Below, piece by piece: positions 53,936 through 62,415 of a stretch of 64,000 bases of DNA. This DNA comes from Bernardetiaceae bacterium. Lineage in GTDB: Bacteria; Bacteroidota; Bacteroidia; Cytophagales; Thermoflexibacteraceae. Position numbers and translations under genes: made by a program. A model generated the notes under the pieces. The model searched no databases, was not told where the DNA came from, and saw only the letters and a program-made list of their open reading frames with translations. The first letter of the stretch is position 1; the number at the start of each line of letters is the position of its first letter. The stretch is from the NCBI GenBank assembly GCA_025057115.1, contig JANWWZ010000012.1, forward strand, positions 26,677 to 90,676, read 5' to 3'.

Positions 53936-54613
53936 CTACTCCAATTTTTTTGGCGTTTCATTGTAGCGCACTAAAGGATAGCGCTTGCCTTTAAAATTGA
54001 GGAAATAAGTATCATTTTGTGTGCGGTCGTAGATGAGGGAAAGTTGTAGAGTGTTTACAAAAGCACTGTCTTGCAACTGCTCAATAGAGTAGGGGAGGAA
54101 TAATTGCAAAGTATCGCCGAAGAAGTAAGCAGGGGAAGTATCCTTTGGGGCAGCAATCAGCCACACTGGAATTTGGTTAGGCACCGTTTCTGTTCCTGCA
54201 AAGCCCATTCTAGATTCTGGCTGGATTATCTGTTCTTCTATGATAATTAATTGTTTTGCAGCTTGTTTAGCCTGGCTCAGTTGGCTATAGGTATCTTTTT
54301 GATGCCACTGCCAGTAGGCTACTAAACCCAGTCCTATTGCTACTGTTGCAGCGGCTGCATAGCGAACTATTTTCCACCTTTTGGCAGAGTTCTGTTGCTG
54401 GAGTTCTTGGTCGTATTGTTTGAACCGCTTCAACTGAGCCTGCCTTTTTAAGGCTCTGTCTAAGGCTTCATGTTGGCGAACATATTGAGCAAATTCGGTA
54501 TCAGTTGCCATGCGCTCTTGCATTTTCTTGTACTGCTGAGCGGTGAGCTCTCCTGCTAGATATTGTTCGATGAGAAGCTCATCTTCTTCAGGGAAAAGGG
54601 GTGTGTTTTCCAT
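53936..54613 (-). CDS. Anti-sigma factor-like membrane protein
   Basis: A 225-residue protein with a helical cytoplasmic part (ELLIEQYLAGELTAQQYKKMQ, an anti-sigma-type start), one membrane helix at about residues 83-101 (IVRYAAAATVAIGLGLVAYW), and a periplasmic tail of about 120 residues rich in strands. The gene begins 12 bases after the ECF sigma gene, which is the typical arrangement for a membrane anti-sigma that holds its sigma factor until a periplasmic signal arrives. The tail has no domain that I recognise. Confidence 0.7.
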   Translation of the reverse strand: MENTPLFPEEDELLIEQYLAGELTAQQYKKMQERMATDTEFAQYVRQHEALDRALKRQAQLKRFKQYDQELQQQNSAKRWKIVRYAAAATVAIGLGLVAYWQWHQKDTYSQLSQAKQAAKQLIIIEEQIIQPESRMGFAGTETVPNQIPVWLIAAPKDTSPAYFFGDTLQLFLPYSIEQLQDSAFVNTLQLSLIYDRTQNDTYFLNFKGKRYPLVRYNETPKKLE

Positions 54614-54625
54614 ATGACTATAGTT

Positions 54626-55231
54626 TTATTGTTGTGTTTTGAGGTTAATTATCTGGCGTAGCTTTTCTCTACACCTATGGACAGCTTTCTTAAGAGCATT
54701 ACTATCTTTTTTGTTGAATCGCTTAATTAATTCGTCTACTTGACCGTGCTTGTGCTCGTACCATGCCATTAACATCTCCTTACAAGGCTCGGAAAGTTGT
54801 GCTAAACCTGACTGCAGTAGTTCAAATTGTTCTTCTAGCATTTCTTCCTCTTCGGGTTGGTATTGGAGGGCTTCAGGCACTTTCTTAGGCATGTCTTCTT
54901 CCTCTACGGGGGAGTCAATAGAAACGTGAGTTTGGTAGTGTTTGTGGCGCAATTGTTTTTTCCATTGATTTTGAGCGATTTTATAAATGAAGGTAGAAAG
55001 TTTGCTAGTGAGCTCAAAATCAGGGCGGGTAATCTTATCATGGGCAATAAGCATAGTTTCTTGGTAAAGGTCTTCGGCTTCGGCGCGAGTCCCGTTATTT
55101 TCCAGCACCATTTTGATGACCATGGCTTTGTTTTGCTTGTACAGGTAGGCTTCAGCTTGCAAGTCTTTCTGTCGTAGAGCCTGCAGTAGTCGTTGTTCAT
55201 CAGCATATTTCCCCAACGAAAGTATTTTCAT
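54626..55231 (-). CDS. ECF-type RNA polymerase sigma factor
   Basis: A 201-residue sigma factor with region 2 (AYLYKQNKAMVIKMVLEN, then EDLYQETMLIAHDKI and LSTFIYKIAQNQWKKQLR) that melts the -10, and region 4 (LSEPCKEMLMAWYEHKHGQ, then a helix ending KAVHRCREKLRQII) for the -35. The linker (HVSIDSPVEEEDMPKKVPEA) is longer than usual. It is paired with the membrane anti-sigma gene, so it should be released by an envelope signal. The target promoters are unknown. The divergent upstream gap holds the terminator of the efflux operon. Confidence 0.88.
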   Translation of the reverse strand: MKILSLGKYADEQRLLQALRQKDLQAEAYLYKQNKAMVIKMVLENNGTRAEAEDLYQETMLIAHDKITRPDFELTSKLSTFIYKIAQNQWKKQLRHKHYQTHVSIDSPVEEEDMPKKVPEALQYQPEEEEMLEEQFELLQSGLAQLSEPCKEMLMAWYEHKHGQVDELIKRFNKKDSNALKKAVHRCREKLRQIINLKTQQ

Positions 55232-55384
55232 AATATACCTGAATGTGCAAAATAGTCCCTCCTATAATCGCAAATTTTTTGGGTTTGTGCACGATGTTGC
55301 AGAAAAAGTTGATAAATTTAACAAATTATGGTTGTTATCAATTAATTACAGCCATATCGAAACATCTGGCGAAATGGCAAAACT

Positions 55385-55420
55385 AAAAAGGTTGCTCACC
55401 TCTAGCAGAGGCGGCAACCT
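55385..55420 (-). terminator. Rho-independent terminator of the efflux operon
   Basis: On the minus strand AGGTTGC (55420-55414) pairs with GCAACCT (55395-55389) around an inner CCTCTGCTAGAGG hairpin, and TTTTT follows. It lies 34 bases beyond the RND gene stop. Confidence 0.75.
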
Positions 55421-55453
55421 AAGTTCAAATGAAATCAGATACTGTCCTTTGGT

Positions 55454-58400
55454 TTAGGTAAGCAGCCGAGATAGCTTGTAAGTGAAGCGATCTACTAAAA
55501 AGTACATCACGGGCACAATCACTAAGGTTAGGAAAGTGGAGAAAGTAAGACCATAGACTACGGTCCAAGCCATTGGTCCCCAGAAGTCTGCATTTTGACC
55601 GCCCCAGTAAATATTAGGGGTAAAGTCAGCATAAAGTCCGAAGAAATCTACGTTTAGTCCAATAGCCAGTGGTATGAGCCCTAGCACGGTAGTAATAGCA
55701 GTGAGCAAAACGGGACGCAAGCGCATAAAACCTGCTTGTATAAGTGCTTGGCGAATTTCATTGGCATCAAGGCGGGCTTCTGGGGGTAAACCTAAAGCTA
55801 GTTTTCGGTTGGCGATGAGTTGGTTGGTGCAGTCTATCAGCACGATGGCGTTGTTTACCACTACCCCTGCTAGAGAAATAATGCCGATGCCGGTCATAAT
55901 GACCACAAAATCAGCGCGGGTAAATGCCAAGCCTAAAAATACCCCTATCAGGCTAAAGGGCACGGTAGCCATTACTATCAGCGGTTGGGCAACGGAATTA
56001 AACTGCGACACTAGGATGAGGAAGATGAGGGCTAAGGCTATCATCATGGCATTGAGCAAGAAGGAGATGGATTTAGCTTGTTCTTCCTGCTCGCCGCCAA
56101 ATTTGAAACTATATCCAGGCGGCAGGCTATACCCAGCCAGGACTTCTTTTACTTGAGCTACTACTTCATTGGCATTGTAGCCTTCCACGATGTCCGAGGT
56201 GATAGTAACCAAGCGTTCGAAGTTTTTGTGTTTGATAGCGCCAAAGGAAGCAGAATACTCCATGTGAGCCACTGCCGAAACAGGAATCTGGCTATAGCGA
56301 CCTTTGTTGTCGCGGAAGGTAATGCGCTGGTCGTTAAGGCGGGCAAGGTCATAGCGGAAATCATCTCCCAAACGCAACATGATGGGATAGTCATTTTTGC
56401 CGTCTTTGATTTTGGAAATTTCCTTGCCGTAAATAGCAGTGCGCATGTTCATGGCGAGCATAGAGGTAGAAAGCCCTAGTCGTTGCGCTTTGGCGCGATC
56501 TATTTGCAGAAGCAGTTCGGGTTTGTTAATTTCAATGTCAATTTTTAAACCATCGATGCCTTTAATACCGCTTTTTTCTATTAAATCCTTCATTTTTTCG
56601 GCTTCCCTAATAAGGGTCAAATAGTCGTTGCCGCTGATTTCTATGCTGATGGGAGCCCCTACAGGAGGACCTACTTGCTGAGCGCTAGTGGTTACTTTCA
56701 GTCCCACAATAGTTTGCGCCATTTCGCTCAGTTCGCGCTGAATCTGGCGGGTATCGATGCCTCCTCGTTCAGAGTAATCCACAAAGTTGATAGTAATTTT
56801 ACTTCTGTGCGGCTTGGCTGCATTTCCTTGCGAAAAATCGTTGGGATTATTGACTCCTTGCCCTACATTGGTAATAATCGCCTTGACAGCTTTAGCGTAA
56901 GGACGCAGCACTTGATACACTTTCTTTTCCACTTCTTCTGTAAGCCGATTAGTAGTAGCCACATCGCTTCCCAAAGGCGCTTCTAGATACATGTATATAA
57001 TTGAAGGTTGCGTGTTGGGGAAGAAATCCACCATGGGCTTGCCACCGAAATAAATAACTATGCCTGCAATCATAAGGGCAATGCTGCCAAAGAAAAATGC
57101 CAGTGGGCGCAGGCGACCTTTCAAAGCAAAGCTAATGGTGTTTTTGTAAGCGATTTCTAACTTGGTAAGTAGTACTTTCTGGAACCAAGCAGTGGCAGGG
57201 CGGAAAAAGAACACATTTACAAGGGTAAGTACTCCTACAGTTACCAAAAGGTTTCCCCAAGTATAGCTGCTGCCGATAAAATAGGCTGGCACAGAGAGGA
57301 AGAAACACAAGGCAGCAAAGCGAATCAGGAGTTTGGGAGCAGTTTGATCGCTTTCTAGCTTCATGAAAGAAGCAGCCACTACAGGATTAATGACCAGCCC
57401 TACAAACAGAGAAGAAGAAAGCACCACAATTAGCGTGATGGGCAAAAATTTCATGAATTCCCCTACTAGTCCTCCCCAGAACATAAGAGGAAAGAAGGCG
57501 GCTAACGTAGTAAGGGTAGAGGAAATAATCGGGATGGCTACTTCACCTACTCCTTGCCGCGCTGCTTCTAATCGAGATTTGCCTTCTTCTAATAGGCGGT
57601 AAGTATTTTCTACCACTACAATAGCGTTATCCACTAACATGCCCAGTGCTAGCACCAATGAAAAAAGGATCATGATGTTAATGGTAGCGCCGATGAAACT
57701 GAGCATGACAAAGGAAAGTAGCATGGAAAGGGGAATAGCAATACCTACAAACAGGGCGTTGCGCAAGCCCATGAAAAACAGCAGCACCCCCACCACTAAA
57801 ATCATGCCGAAGACGATGCTATTTTCCAGATTGGAAATTTGATTTTTCATCTGGTCGGCTTGGTTGTTGGTCAAAATAATGTTCAAGTTGGCCGGGAGAG
57901 CTCCAGAGGCTTTTGCCTGTGCTAAAATTTTTTGAATTTTAGCGTCTGCTTCGATTAAATTTTCACGGTTGCGCTTGATGACATTGAGAGACACTACGGG
58001 TTGCCCTCCTGTTTGTAGGAAATCCTTCGTCGCTAGCCTTGCATAACCCTTGCGCTCCACGTAGCTGTCTTTGACTGTGGCTACATCTTTGAGGTAAACT
58101 ACGTTTTGGTCCTCTGCTTTGACGATGATGTTGGCTATTTCCTCTGCTGTTTTGAGCTCTCCAGAGATGCGCAAGGAACGCCGATAGCCGTCAGTGAGTA
58201 CTTCGCCTCCTGAGATGGTAACGTTTTCTGCCCGCACAGCGTTTTCGATATCGGAAAAAGTAACGCGGCGAGCTTCCATTTTGTAGATATCAGCATTGAT
58301 CTGGATTTCTCTGTCTAAAGCGCCGTTTATATCCACGCGCGATACTTCGGGCAAAGTTTCGAAGACTTCTTCTAGATATTCGGCGTACTTTTTCAATTGC

Positions 58401-58882
58401 GCCATCTCAAAATCGCCAGAGAGGTTCACCGTCACGATGGGCACTTCCGACAGATCCACTTCCAGCACGGTGGGATCTTGTTCCAGATCGTTGGGCAAGT
58501 CGCGCTTTGCCTTATCTACAGCGTCTTTTACATCTTGCAAAGCCTTGGCAATTTGTACCTTTTCACTAAACTCGATGACAATAATAGAAAGGTCTTGCAG
58601 GGAATTGGAAGTAACTTTTTTGACGCCTTTGAGATTTTTGAACTCTTTTTCCAGAGGGCGCGTGATGAGGTTTTCAATATCTGCTGGCGAGTTACCTGGA
58701 TAAACGGTATTGACGTAGATGGTAGGGAAAACAATTTCTGGGAAGGATTCCTTAGGCATGTTTTTGTACGACACCAGCCCAAACAGGACAATAATAAAGG
58801 TGAGAATGAAAACGCTGGTGCGGTTTTTTATGGCAAGCTCGCTTAGCCAAAAGCGTTTCACAATGCTTTTTTGCTCTTCCAT
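55454..58882 (-). CDS. RND efflux transporter, AcrB/HAE1-like
   Basis: A 1142-residue inner-membrane pump. It starts with the usual first helix (LAIKNRTSVFILTFIIVLFG) and porter domain (NTVYPGNSPADIENLITRPLE). The proton-relay helix is seen as LVLALGMLVDNAIVVVENTYR, the middle has the second half of the duplicated RND fold, and it ends in TLVIVPVMYFLVDRF. It is about 80-100 residues longer than E. coli AcrB, with an extra membrane-associated stretch (residues about 515-560). Drugs, dyes or bile-like compounds are likely substrates. It is last in the tetR-tolC-MFP-RND operon, seven bases after the MFP gene. Confidence 0.93.
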   Translation of the reverse strand: MEEQKSIVKRFWLSELAIKNRTSVFILTFIIVLFGLVSYKNMPKESFPEIVFPTIYVNTVYPGNSPADIENLITRPLEKEFKNLKGVKKVTSNSLQDLSIIVIEFSEKVQIAKALQDVKDAVDKAKRDLPNDLEQDPTVLEVDLSEVPIVTVNLSGDFEMAQLKKYAEYLEEVFETLPEVSRVDINGALDREIQINADIYKMEARRVTFSDIENAVRAENVTISGGEVLTDGYRRSLRISGELKTAEEIANIIVKAEDQNVVYLKDVATVKDSYVERKGYARLATKDFLQTGGQPVVSLNVIKRNRENLIEADAKIQKILAQAKASGALPANLNIILTNNQADQMKNQISNLENSIVFGMILVVGVLLFFMGLRNALFVGIAIPLSMLLSFVMLSFIGATINIMILFSLVLALGMLVDNAIVVVENTYRLLEEGKSRLEAARQGVGEVAIPIISSTLTTLAAFFPLMFWGGLVGEFMKFLPITLIVVLSSSLFVGLVINPVVAASFMKLESDQTAPKLLIRFAALCFFLSVPAYFIGSSYTWGNLLVTVGVLTLVNVFFFRPATAWFQKVLLTKLEIAYKNTISFALKGRLRPLAFFFGSIALMIAGIVIYFGGKPMVDFFPNTQPSIIYMYLEAPLGSDVATTNRLTEEVEKKVYQVLRPYAKAVKAIITNVGQGVNNPNDFSQGNAAKPHRSKITINFVDYSERGGIDTRQIQRELSEMAQTIVGLKVTTSAQQVGPPVGAPISIEISGNDYLTLIREAEKMKDLIEKSGIKGIDGLKIDIEINKPELLLQIDRAKAQRLGLSTSMLAMNMRTAIYGKEISKIKDGKNDYPIMLRLGDDFRYDLARLNDQRITFRDNKGRYSQIPVSAVAHMEYSASFGAIKHKNFERLVTITSDIVEGYNANEVVAQVKEVLAGYSLPPGYSFKFGGEQEEQAKSISFLLNAMMIALALIFLILVSQFNSVAQPLIVMATVPFSLIGVFLGLAFTRADFVVIMTGIGIISLAGVVVNNAIVLIDCTNQLIANRKLALGLPPEARLDANEIRQALIQAGFMRLRPVLLTAITTVLGLIPLAIGLNVDFFGLYADFTPNIYWGGQNADFWGPMAWTVVYGLTFSTFLTLVIVPVMYFLVDRFTYKLSRLLT

Positions 58883-58888
58883 AGTCTT

Positions 58889-60049
58889 TTAATTTTTTGC
58901 TACGTTAGTAGAGGGGTTGATTTGCAATTCGTCGCCATGTACTACTTCGTTGTAGCCTTTTGTAATGAGTTGGTCATTGAGGGAAAGTCCTTCCTCTACT
59001 AGCGTTTTGCCTCCGTAGGAGCGACCAGTCTTAATAGGCACTCGTTGAGCAAAATACTTTCCATTGCTTTGGCGTGCCAGGTATACAAAGCGCTCCCCTT
59101 CTGCCGATTGCTGAATCAAGTAAGTGGGAATGACTACGGCGTCTTTTCGGAAGAAATCGCGGATTTTGATCACTGCCAGCATGTTGGGTTTGATAAGCCC
59201 ATCGGGGTTGTCAGTGCGCATTTGGATTTTAAAAGTGCGGTTATTGGGGTTGATGTATTGCCCCACCATGCGAATGGCCAAAGTCATTTCTTTTCCGAGA
59301 GCGGGGAAGAAAACTTGCACTTGGTCGCCGCGTTTTACGGCAGTAGTGTAAACCTCTGATACATCGGCATTGATCTCCACTTGCGAAATATTCACGATGC
59401 GCCCTATGGGAATAGAAGGATTAGCCATCTCGCCTACGTTTTGGGTCAGGTCTTCTATCATTCCATCGATGGGAGCGCGCACAATGGCTTTAGCCAGTTG
59501 GGTTTTGGCTGTGGCAAGAGCCCGCTCTAAGGCTTCCATGTTATTTTTAGCTTGCAGGTATTGCACCTCAGAGCCGATCTTTTGATTCCAAAGGTTGGCT
59601 TGTCGTTGGTACACTGTTTGGGCTAGCTCTAAACGAGTTTCTATCTCGGCAATATTTTTGCGAATGCTCTCGGCATCAATTTCAGCAATAGGTTGACCTT
59701 TGGTAACCATATCGCCTACTTGGACAAATCTCTTGACAATTATCCCAGGAATTTCAGGAGCTATCATCACATTTTGGCTTGAACTTACATTGCCCTGTAC
59801 TTCTACGTAATGAGCAAAGTCTTCCAAGACAATAGGAGTAACTTCTACTAGCTTTTTAGCCGCTCCAGTAGGGCTTGCAGCGGCTAGCTGGGCTTCTATC
59901 AAAGCGATTTCTTCCTTGAGCTTATTTACTTGGGTTTTGAGTTCAGCAAGGCGTTTGCGTTTGGCTTCCAGCGGATCTGGAGCCGACTGACGACAGGCAA
60001 CTGCCATCAGCAGCACAGCAATTGCCATTGGGCGATAAAATCTAGTCAT
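58889..60049 (-). CDS. Membrane fusion (adaptor) lipoprotein of an RND pump
   Basis: A 386-residue periplasmic adaptor. It begins with a lipoprotein signal (IAVLLMAVAC, lipidated Cys), then a coiled-coil helix (KRKRLAELKTQVNKLKEEIA) before the lipoyl half-motifs, the hairpin (LELAQTVYQRQANLWNQKIG), and the barrel and membrane-proximal domains (IVRAPIDGMIEDL, then VNISQVEINADVSEVYTTAV). It links the RND pump to TolC. The extra N-terminal coil before the first barrel strand is unusual in length but common in this phylum. It lies 19 bases after tolC. Confidence 0.9.
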   Translation of the reverse strand: MTRFYRPMAIAVLLMAVACRQSAPDPLEAKRKRLAELKTQVNKLKEEIALIEAQLAAASPTGAAKKLVEVTPIVLEDFAHYVEVQGNVSSSQNVMIAPEIPGIIVKRFVQVGDMVTKGQPIAEIDAESIRKNIAEIETRLELAQTVYQRQANLWNQKIGSEVQYLQAKNNMEALERALATAKTQLAKAIVRAPIDGMIEDLTQNVGEMANPSIPIGRIVNISQVEINADVSEVYTTAVKRGDQVQVFFPALGKEMTLAIRMVGQYINPNNRTFKIQMRTDNPDGLIKPNMLAVIKIRDFFRKDAVVIPTYLIQQSAEGERFVYLARQSNGKYFAQRVPIKTGRSYGGKTLVEEGLSLNDQLITKGYNEVVHGDELQINPSTNVAKN

Positions 60050-60068
60050 GGCGGTGTGATTGATTTTA

Positions 60069-61457
60069 TTATTTCAACAACTTACCTGTAGCTTTATCTA
60101 AGTCTACTTTGGCTATAAGGGCTTCATAAAGAGCGTTGTAGTAGCTGGTTTCTGCTTGTTTGTAGTCGTTTTCTGCGTTGATGACCTCCAAATTAGAGCC
60201 TACCCCTTCCTTGTATTTTATTTGGCTAATGCGAGCCACTTCGGCGGCCAGTTCCATATTGCGCCGCTGGGTATTGAGATTGTCGATGGCATTGAGCAGA
60301 TTAGTTTGAGCTTGTCGTATTTCTAAATCGATAGCGCGGCGCAGGTTGAGCATCGTATTTTCAGTCTTGATAAGCTCTAAACGGCTTTTTTGAATGAGGT
60401 AGTAACGGCGCATGCCATCGAAAATGGGAATGCTGATAGTAATTCCCACGTTGCCGAAAGTATTCCAACGGTTAAATTTGAACAGATCTTCTCCCTTGGA
60501 AGGTCCTGTAAGTCCGCCGTATTGGAAAGTAGCCAACAAGCGCGGCAAGTAGCCCAATTTATCGCGCTTAATAGCCAATAAATTTAAATCCCGCTGTGTT
60601 TCCAATACGCTGTATTCAGGGCGTAGGCGGTAGTCAAACTTGTCTTCTAGTTGGGCTTGCAACAAGAGGGCTTCTGGGTTGATGCTTTGCAGGGATTCTC
60701 CTAAGGTGATTTCATCCGTTTGCTGCAAGCCCATTTGAAATTTCAAAAAGGCTTTGCTCAACTCAATCAAGCGCAAGGCACGCTGTTTTTCGGTTTTAAG
60801 GTTGTTAAGGCTGACCTCTAACCTATCTACGTCAATTTTTTCTACAAATCCATTGGTGTACATGGCTTTAGTTTCGTTGTAGAGGGTTTCTATGCGCTTG
60901 AGAGTAGCCTCTATCAGTTCCATGCGCTTTTGAGCAATCAACAAACTGTAGTAGGCTTTAGTAACTGCCTCTACCACTTCGGCTTTAGCGCGCTTGAGAT
61001 TGCGCTCTGCCAGTTGGGCATAGACAGTAGCTGCGCGCAAGCCTAACAGCCAGGTGGCATCAAAGAGCATTTGACTGGCGGTGATAGCAGCATTTCCTTG
61101 AAAAGGCGGCTGAAAAGGCAAGGCAATAAACTCCCCAGAAGGTGCATTTGGATTGACAAACTGGGCAGGCACAAAAGCTACAGTGAGCTTATAATTATGG
61201 GCCATGGTGCTTCCCGCATTGATTTGCGGCAAGCCATCGGCACGCGTAATGCCAACTTGCATCTTGGCAATTTCTACATCCGATTTTGCGTTGGCAACCG
61301 ATTGCAAGTGATTCAGCGCATACTCGATGCACTGAGCTAACGTGTAGTTTTGCAGAACTACTTTTTCAGGATTGTTCCCTGCCGAGAGCGCTCCTTGCGC
61401 TACTACAAAGGGCAGGAATAACACCATGCAGCTCAAGAAAGAAAGTACAGCTCTCAT
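60069..61457 (-). CDS. TolC-family outer-membrane efflux protein
   Basis: A 462-residue outer-membrane channel protein. The start at 61457 is chosen because it gives a signal peptide directly (MRAVLSFLSCMVLFLPFVVA) and overlaps the tetR stop by four bases as ATGA. A longer frame to 61577 would lie inside tetR. The two repeats of the family are present, each with long coiled helices (LAQCIEYALNHLQSVANAKS; AQTNLLNAIDNLNTQRRN) and short barrel strands. The C-terminal VDLDKATGKLLK is a common TolC ending. It completes the tripartite pump with the next two genes. Confidence 0.92.
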   Translation of the reverse strand: MRAVLSFLSCMVLFLPFVVAQGALSAGNNPEKVVLQNYTLAQCIEYALNHLQSVANAKSDVEIAKMQVGITRADGLPQINAGSTMAHNYKLTVAFVPAQFVNPNAPSGEFIALPFQPPFQGNAAITASQMLFDATWLLGLRAATVYAQLAERNLKRAKAEVVEAVTKAYYSLLIAQKRMELIEATLKRIETLYNETKAMYTNGFVEKIDVDRLEVSLNNLKTEKQRALRLIELSKAFLKFQMGLQQTDEITLGESLQSINPEALLLQAQLEDKFDYRLRPEYSVLETQRDLNLLAIKRDKLGYLPRLLATFQYGGLTGPSKGEDLFKFNRWNTFGNVGITISIPIFDGMRRYYLIQKSRLELIKTENTMLNLRRAIDLEIRQAQTNLLNAIDNLNTQRRNMELAAEVARISQIKYKEGVGSNLEVINAENDYKQAETSYYNALYEALIAKVDLDKATGKLLK

Positions 61458-62125
61458 GAAGATATAGAAGGTTGTGGTGTTTTTTCGGTTTGGCAATACA
61501 GTTGGCGATAGTGCAACAGTTTGGAATATCCTTGTAAGGTAACAATGCCGTGGAGGAAGTGGTGAAAAAATTCCCACTGCACTTCCATGACATTGTAGCG
61601 GTCCGGTGGGAAGATGGTAGGATCAAAGCCCATTTGCACTTGTTCTATGCGCATGCGAGCCAGCACTTCCACGTTAATCTCCTTGCGGAAGTAGCCTTCG
61701 GCAATGCCTCGCTGCAAAAGCCGAATTAAAGCGCCTAAAAAGTGCTCTTCTTTAAATGTTTGGTAGGTGTTCCATGCCTTAGGATGGTACTTTTGCAAGT
61801 CAAATAGCACTACGGGGTTTACCATTCGCAGCATTTTCCTAAACTGCTCGGTGCCTAACACCATTTCTTCTACCGCATCCTGGGCCCGCTGGCTGATTGC
61901 CTCAAAATCGCTAATGTACTGCGATAGCATTTGATAGACCATCACACTTACTAAATCGTCTTTGTCTTGGTAATACTGGTAAATAGTTTTCTTAGAGACA
62001 CCAGCTTTGCGCGCAATGTCATCCATACTTACACTGCGAATACCGTAGGCGTGAAATAATCGATCTGCTTCTTGCAGAATGCGTTCTCTGATGTCCAAGT
62101 TACTCGTTTGTTTGTGAACGCGCAA
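61454..62125 (-). CDS. TetR-family transcriptional regulator
   Basis: A 223-residue regulator with an N-terminal TetR helix-turn-helix (RERILQEADRLFHAYGI, then SMDDIARKAGVSKKTIYQYY) at residues 14-60 and a ligand-binding helical C-terminus. It is the first gene of the efflux operon and overlaps tolC by four bases. A strong inverted repeat lies directly in front of its start, so it very probably represses its own operon and is released by a pump substrate. The ligand is unknown. Confidence 0.92.
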   Translation of the reverse strand: MRVHKQTSNLDIRERILQEADRLFHAYGIRSVSMDDIARKAGVSKKTIYQYYQDKDDLVSVMVYQMLSQYISDFEAISQRAQDAVEEMVLGTEQFRKMLRMVNPVVLFDLQKYHPKAWNTYQTFKEEHFLGALIRLLQRGIAEGYFRKEINVEVLARMRIEQVQMGFDPTIFPPDRYNVMEVQWEFFHHFLHGIVTLQGYSKLLHYRQLYCQTEKTPQPSISS

Positions 62126-62127
62126 AA

Positions 62128-62163
62128 CTAAGGAAACTTTAGTAAAATCAAAAGTTTCCTAAG
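62128..62163 (-). promoter_or_regulatory. Likely operator of the tetR-efflux operon
   Basis: AGGAAACTTT (62131-62140) and AAAGTTTCCT (62151-62160) form a perfect 10-base inverted repeat with a 10-base centre, and with one mismatch the arms extend to 13 bases (CTAAGG outside). It begins 5 bases upstream of the tetR start, where a repressor would block transcription. The rest of the 290-base gap up to 62416 is AT-rich without other recognisable elements. Confidence 0.7.
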
Positions 62164-62415
62164 GTTAAATTTTATAGAAGGGGACCTGTTTGAAAATGTG
62201 CAAAAAGTTACAATAGAAAGTATTTTGAAAATTTGTTGAATTAATAATTCTGTGATAATTAAATGCGAATTATGCTCAATTATCCCGCAAAGGAACTAAA
62301 AAAACGACGGCTACAGAAAAATTTATGCCTAAACGGTTTCCAACCTACTACTAAAAACCAAGTGCGCTCTTCAAGCTCTCTAAAAGCTGCTGCATGACCA
62401 AATAAACCAATTAGG

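Noticed and set aside
54904..55206. 100-codon minus-strand frame inside the sigma gene
   Set aside because: It is an overlapping frame of the ECF sigma gene without any family features.
61458..61577. Longer start for the TolC-family gene
   Set aside because: The extension lies inside tetR in another frame and would hide the signal peptide that begins at 61457.
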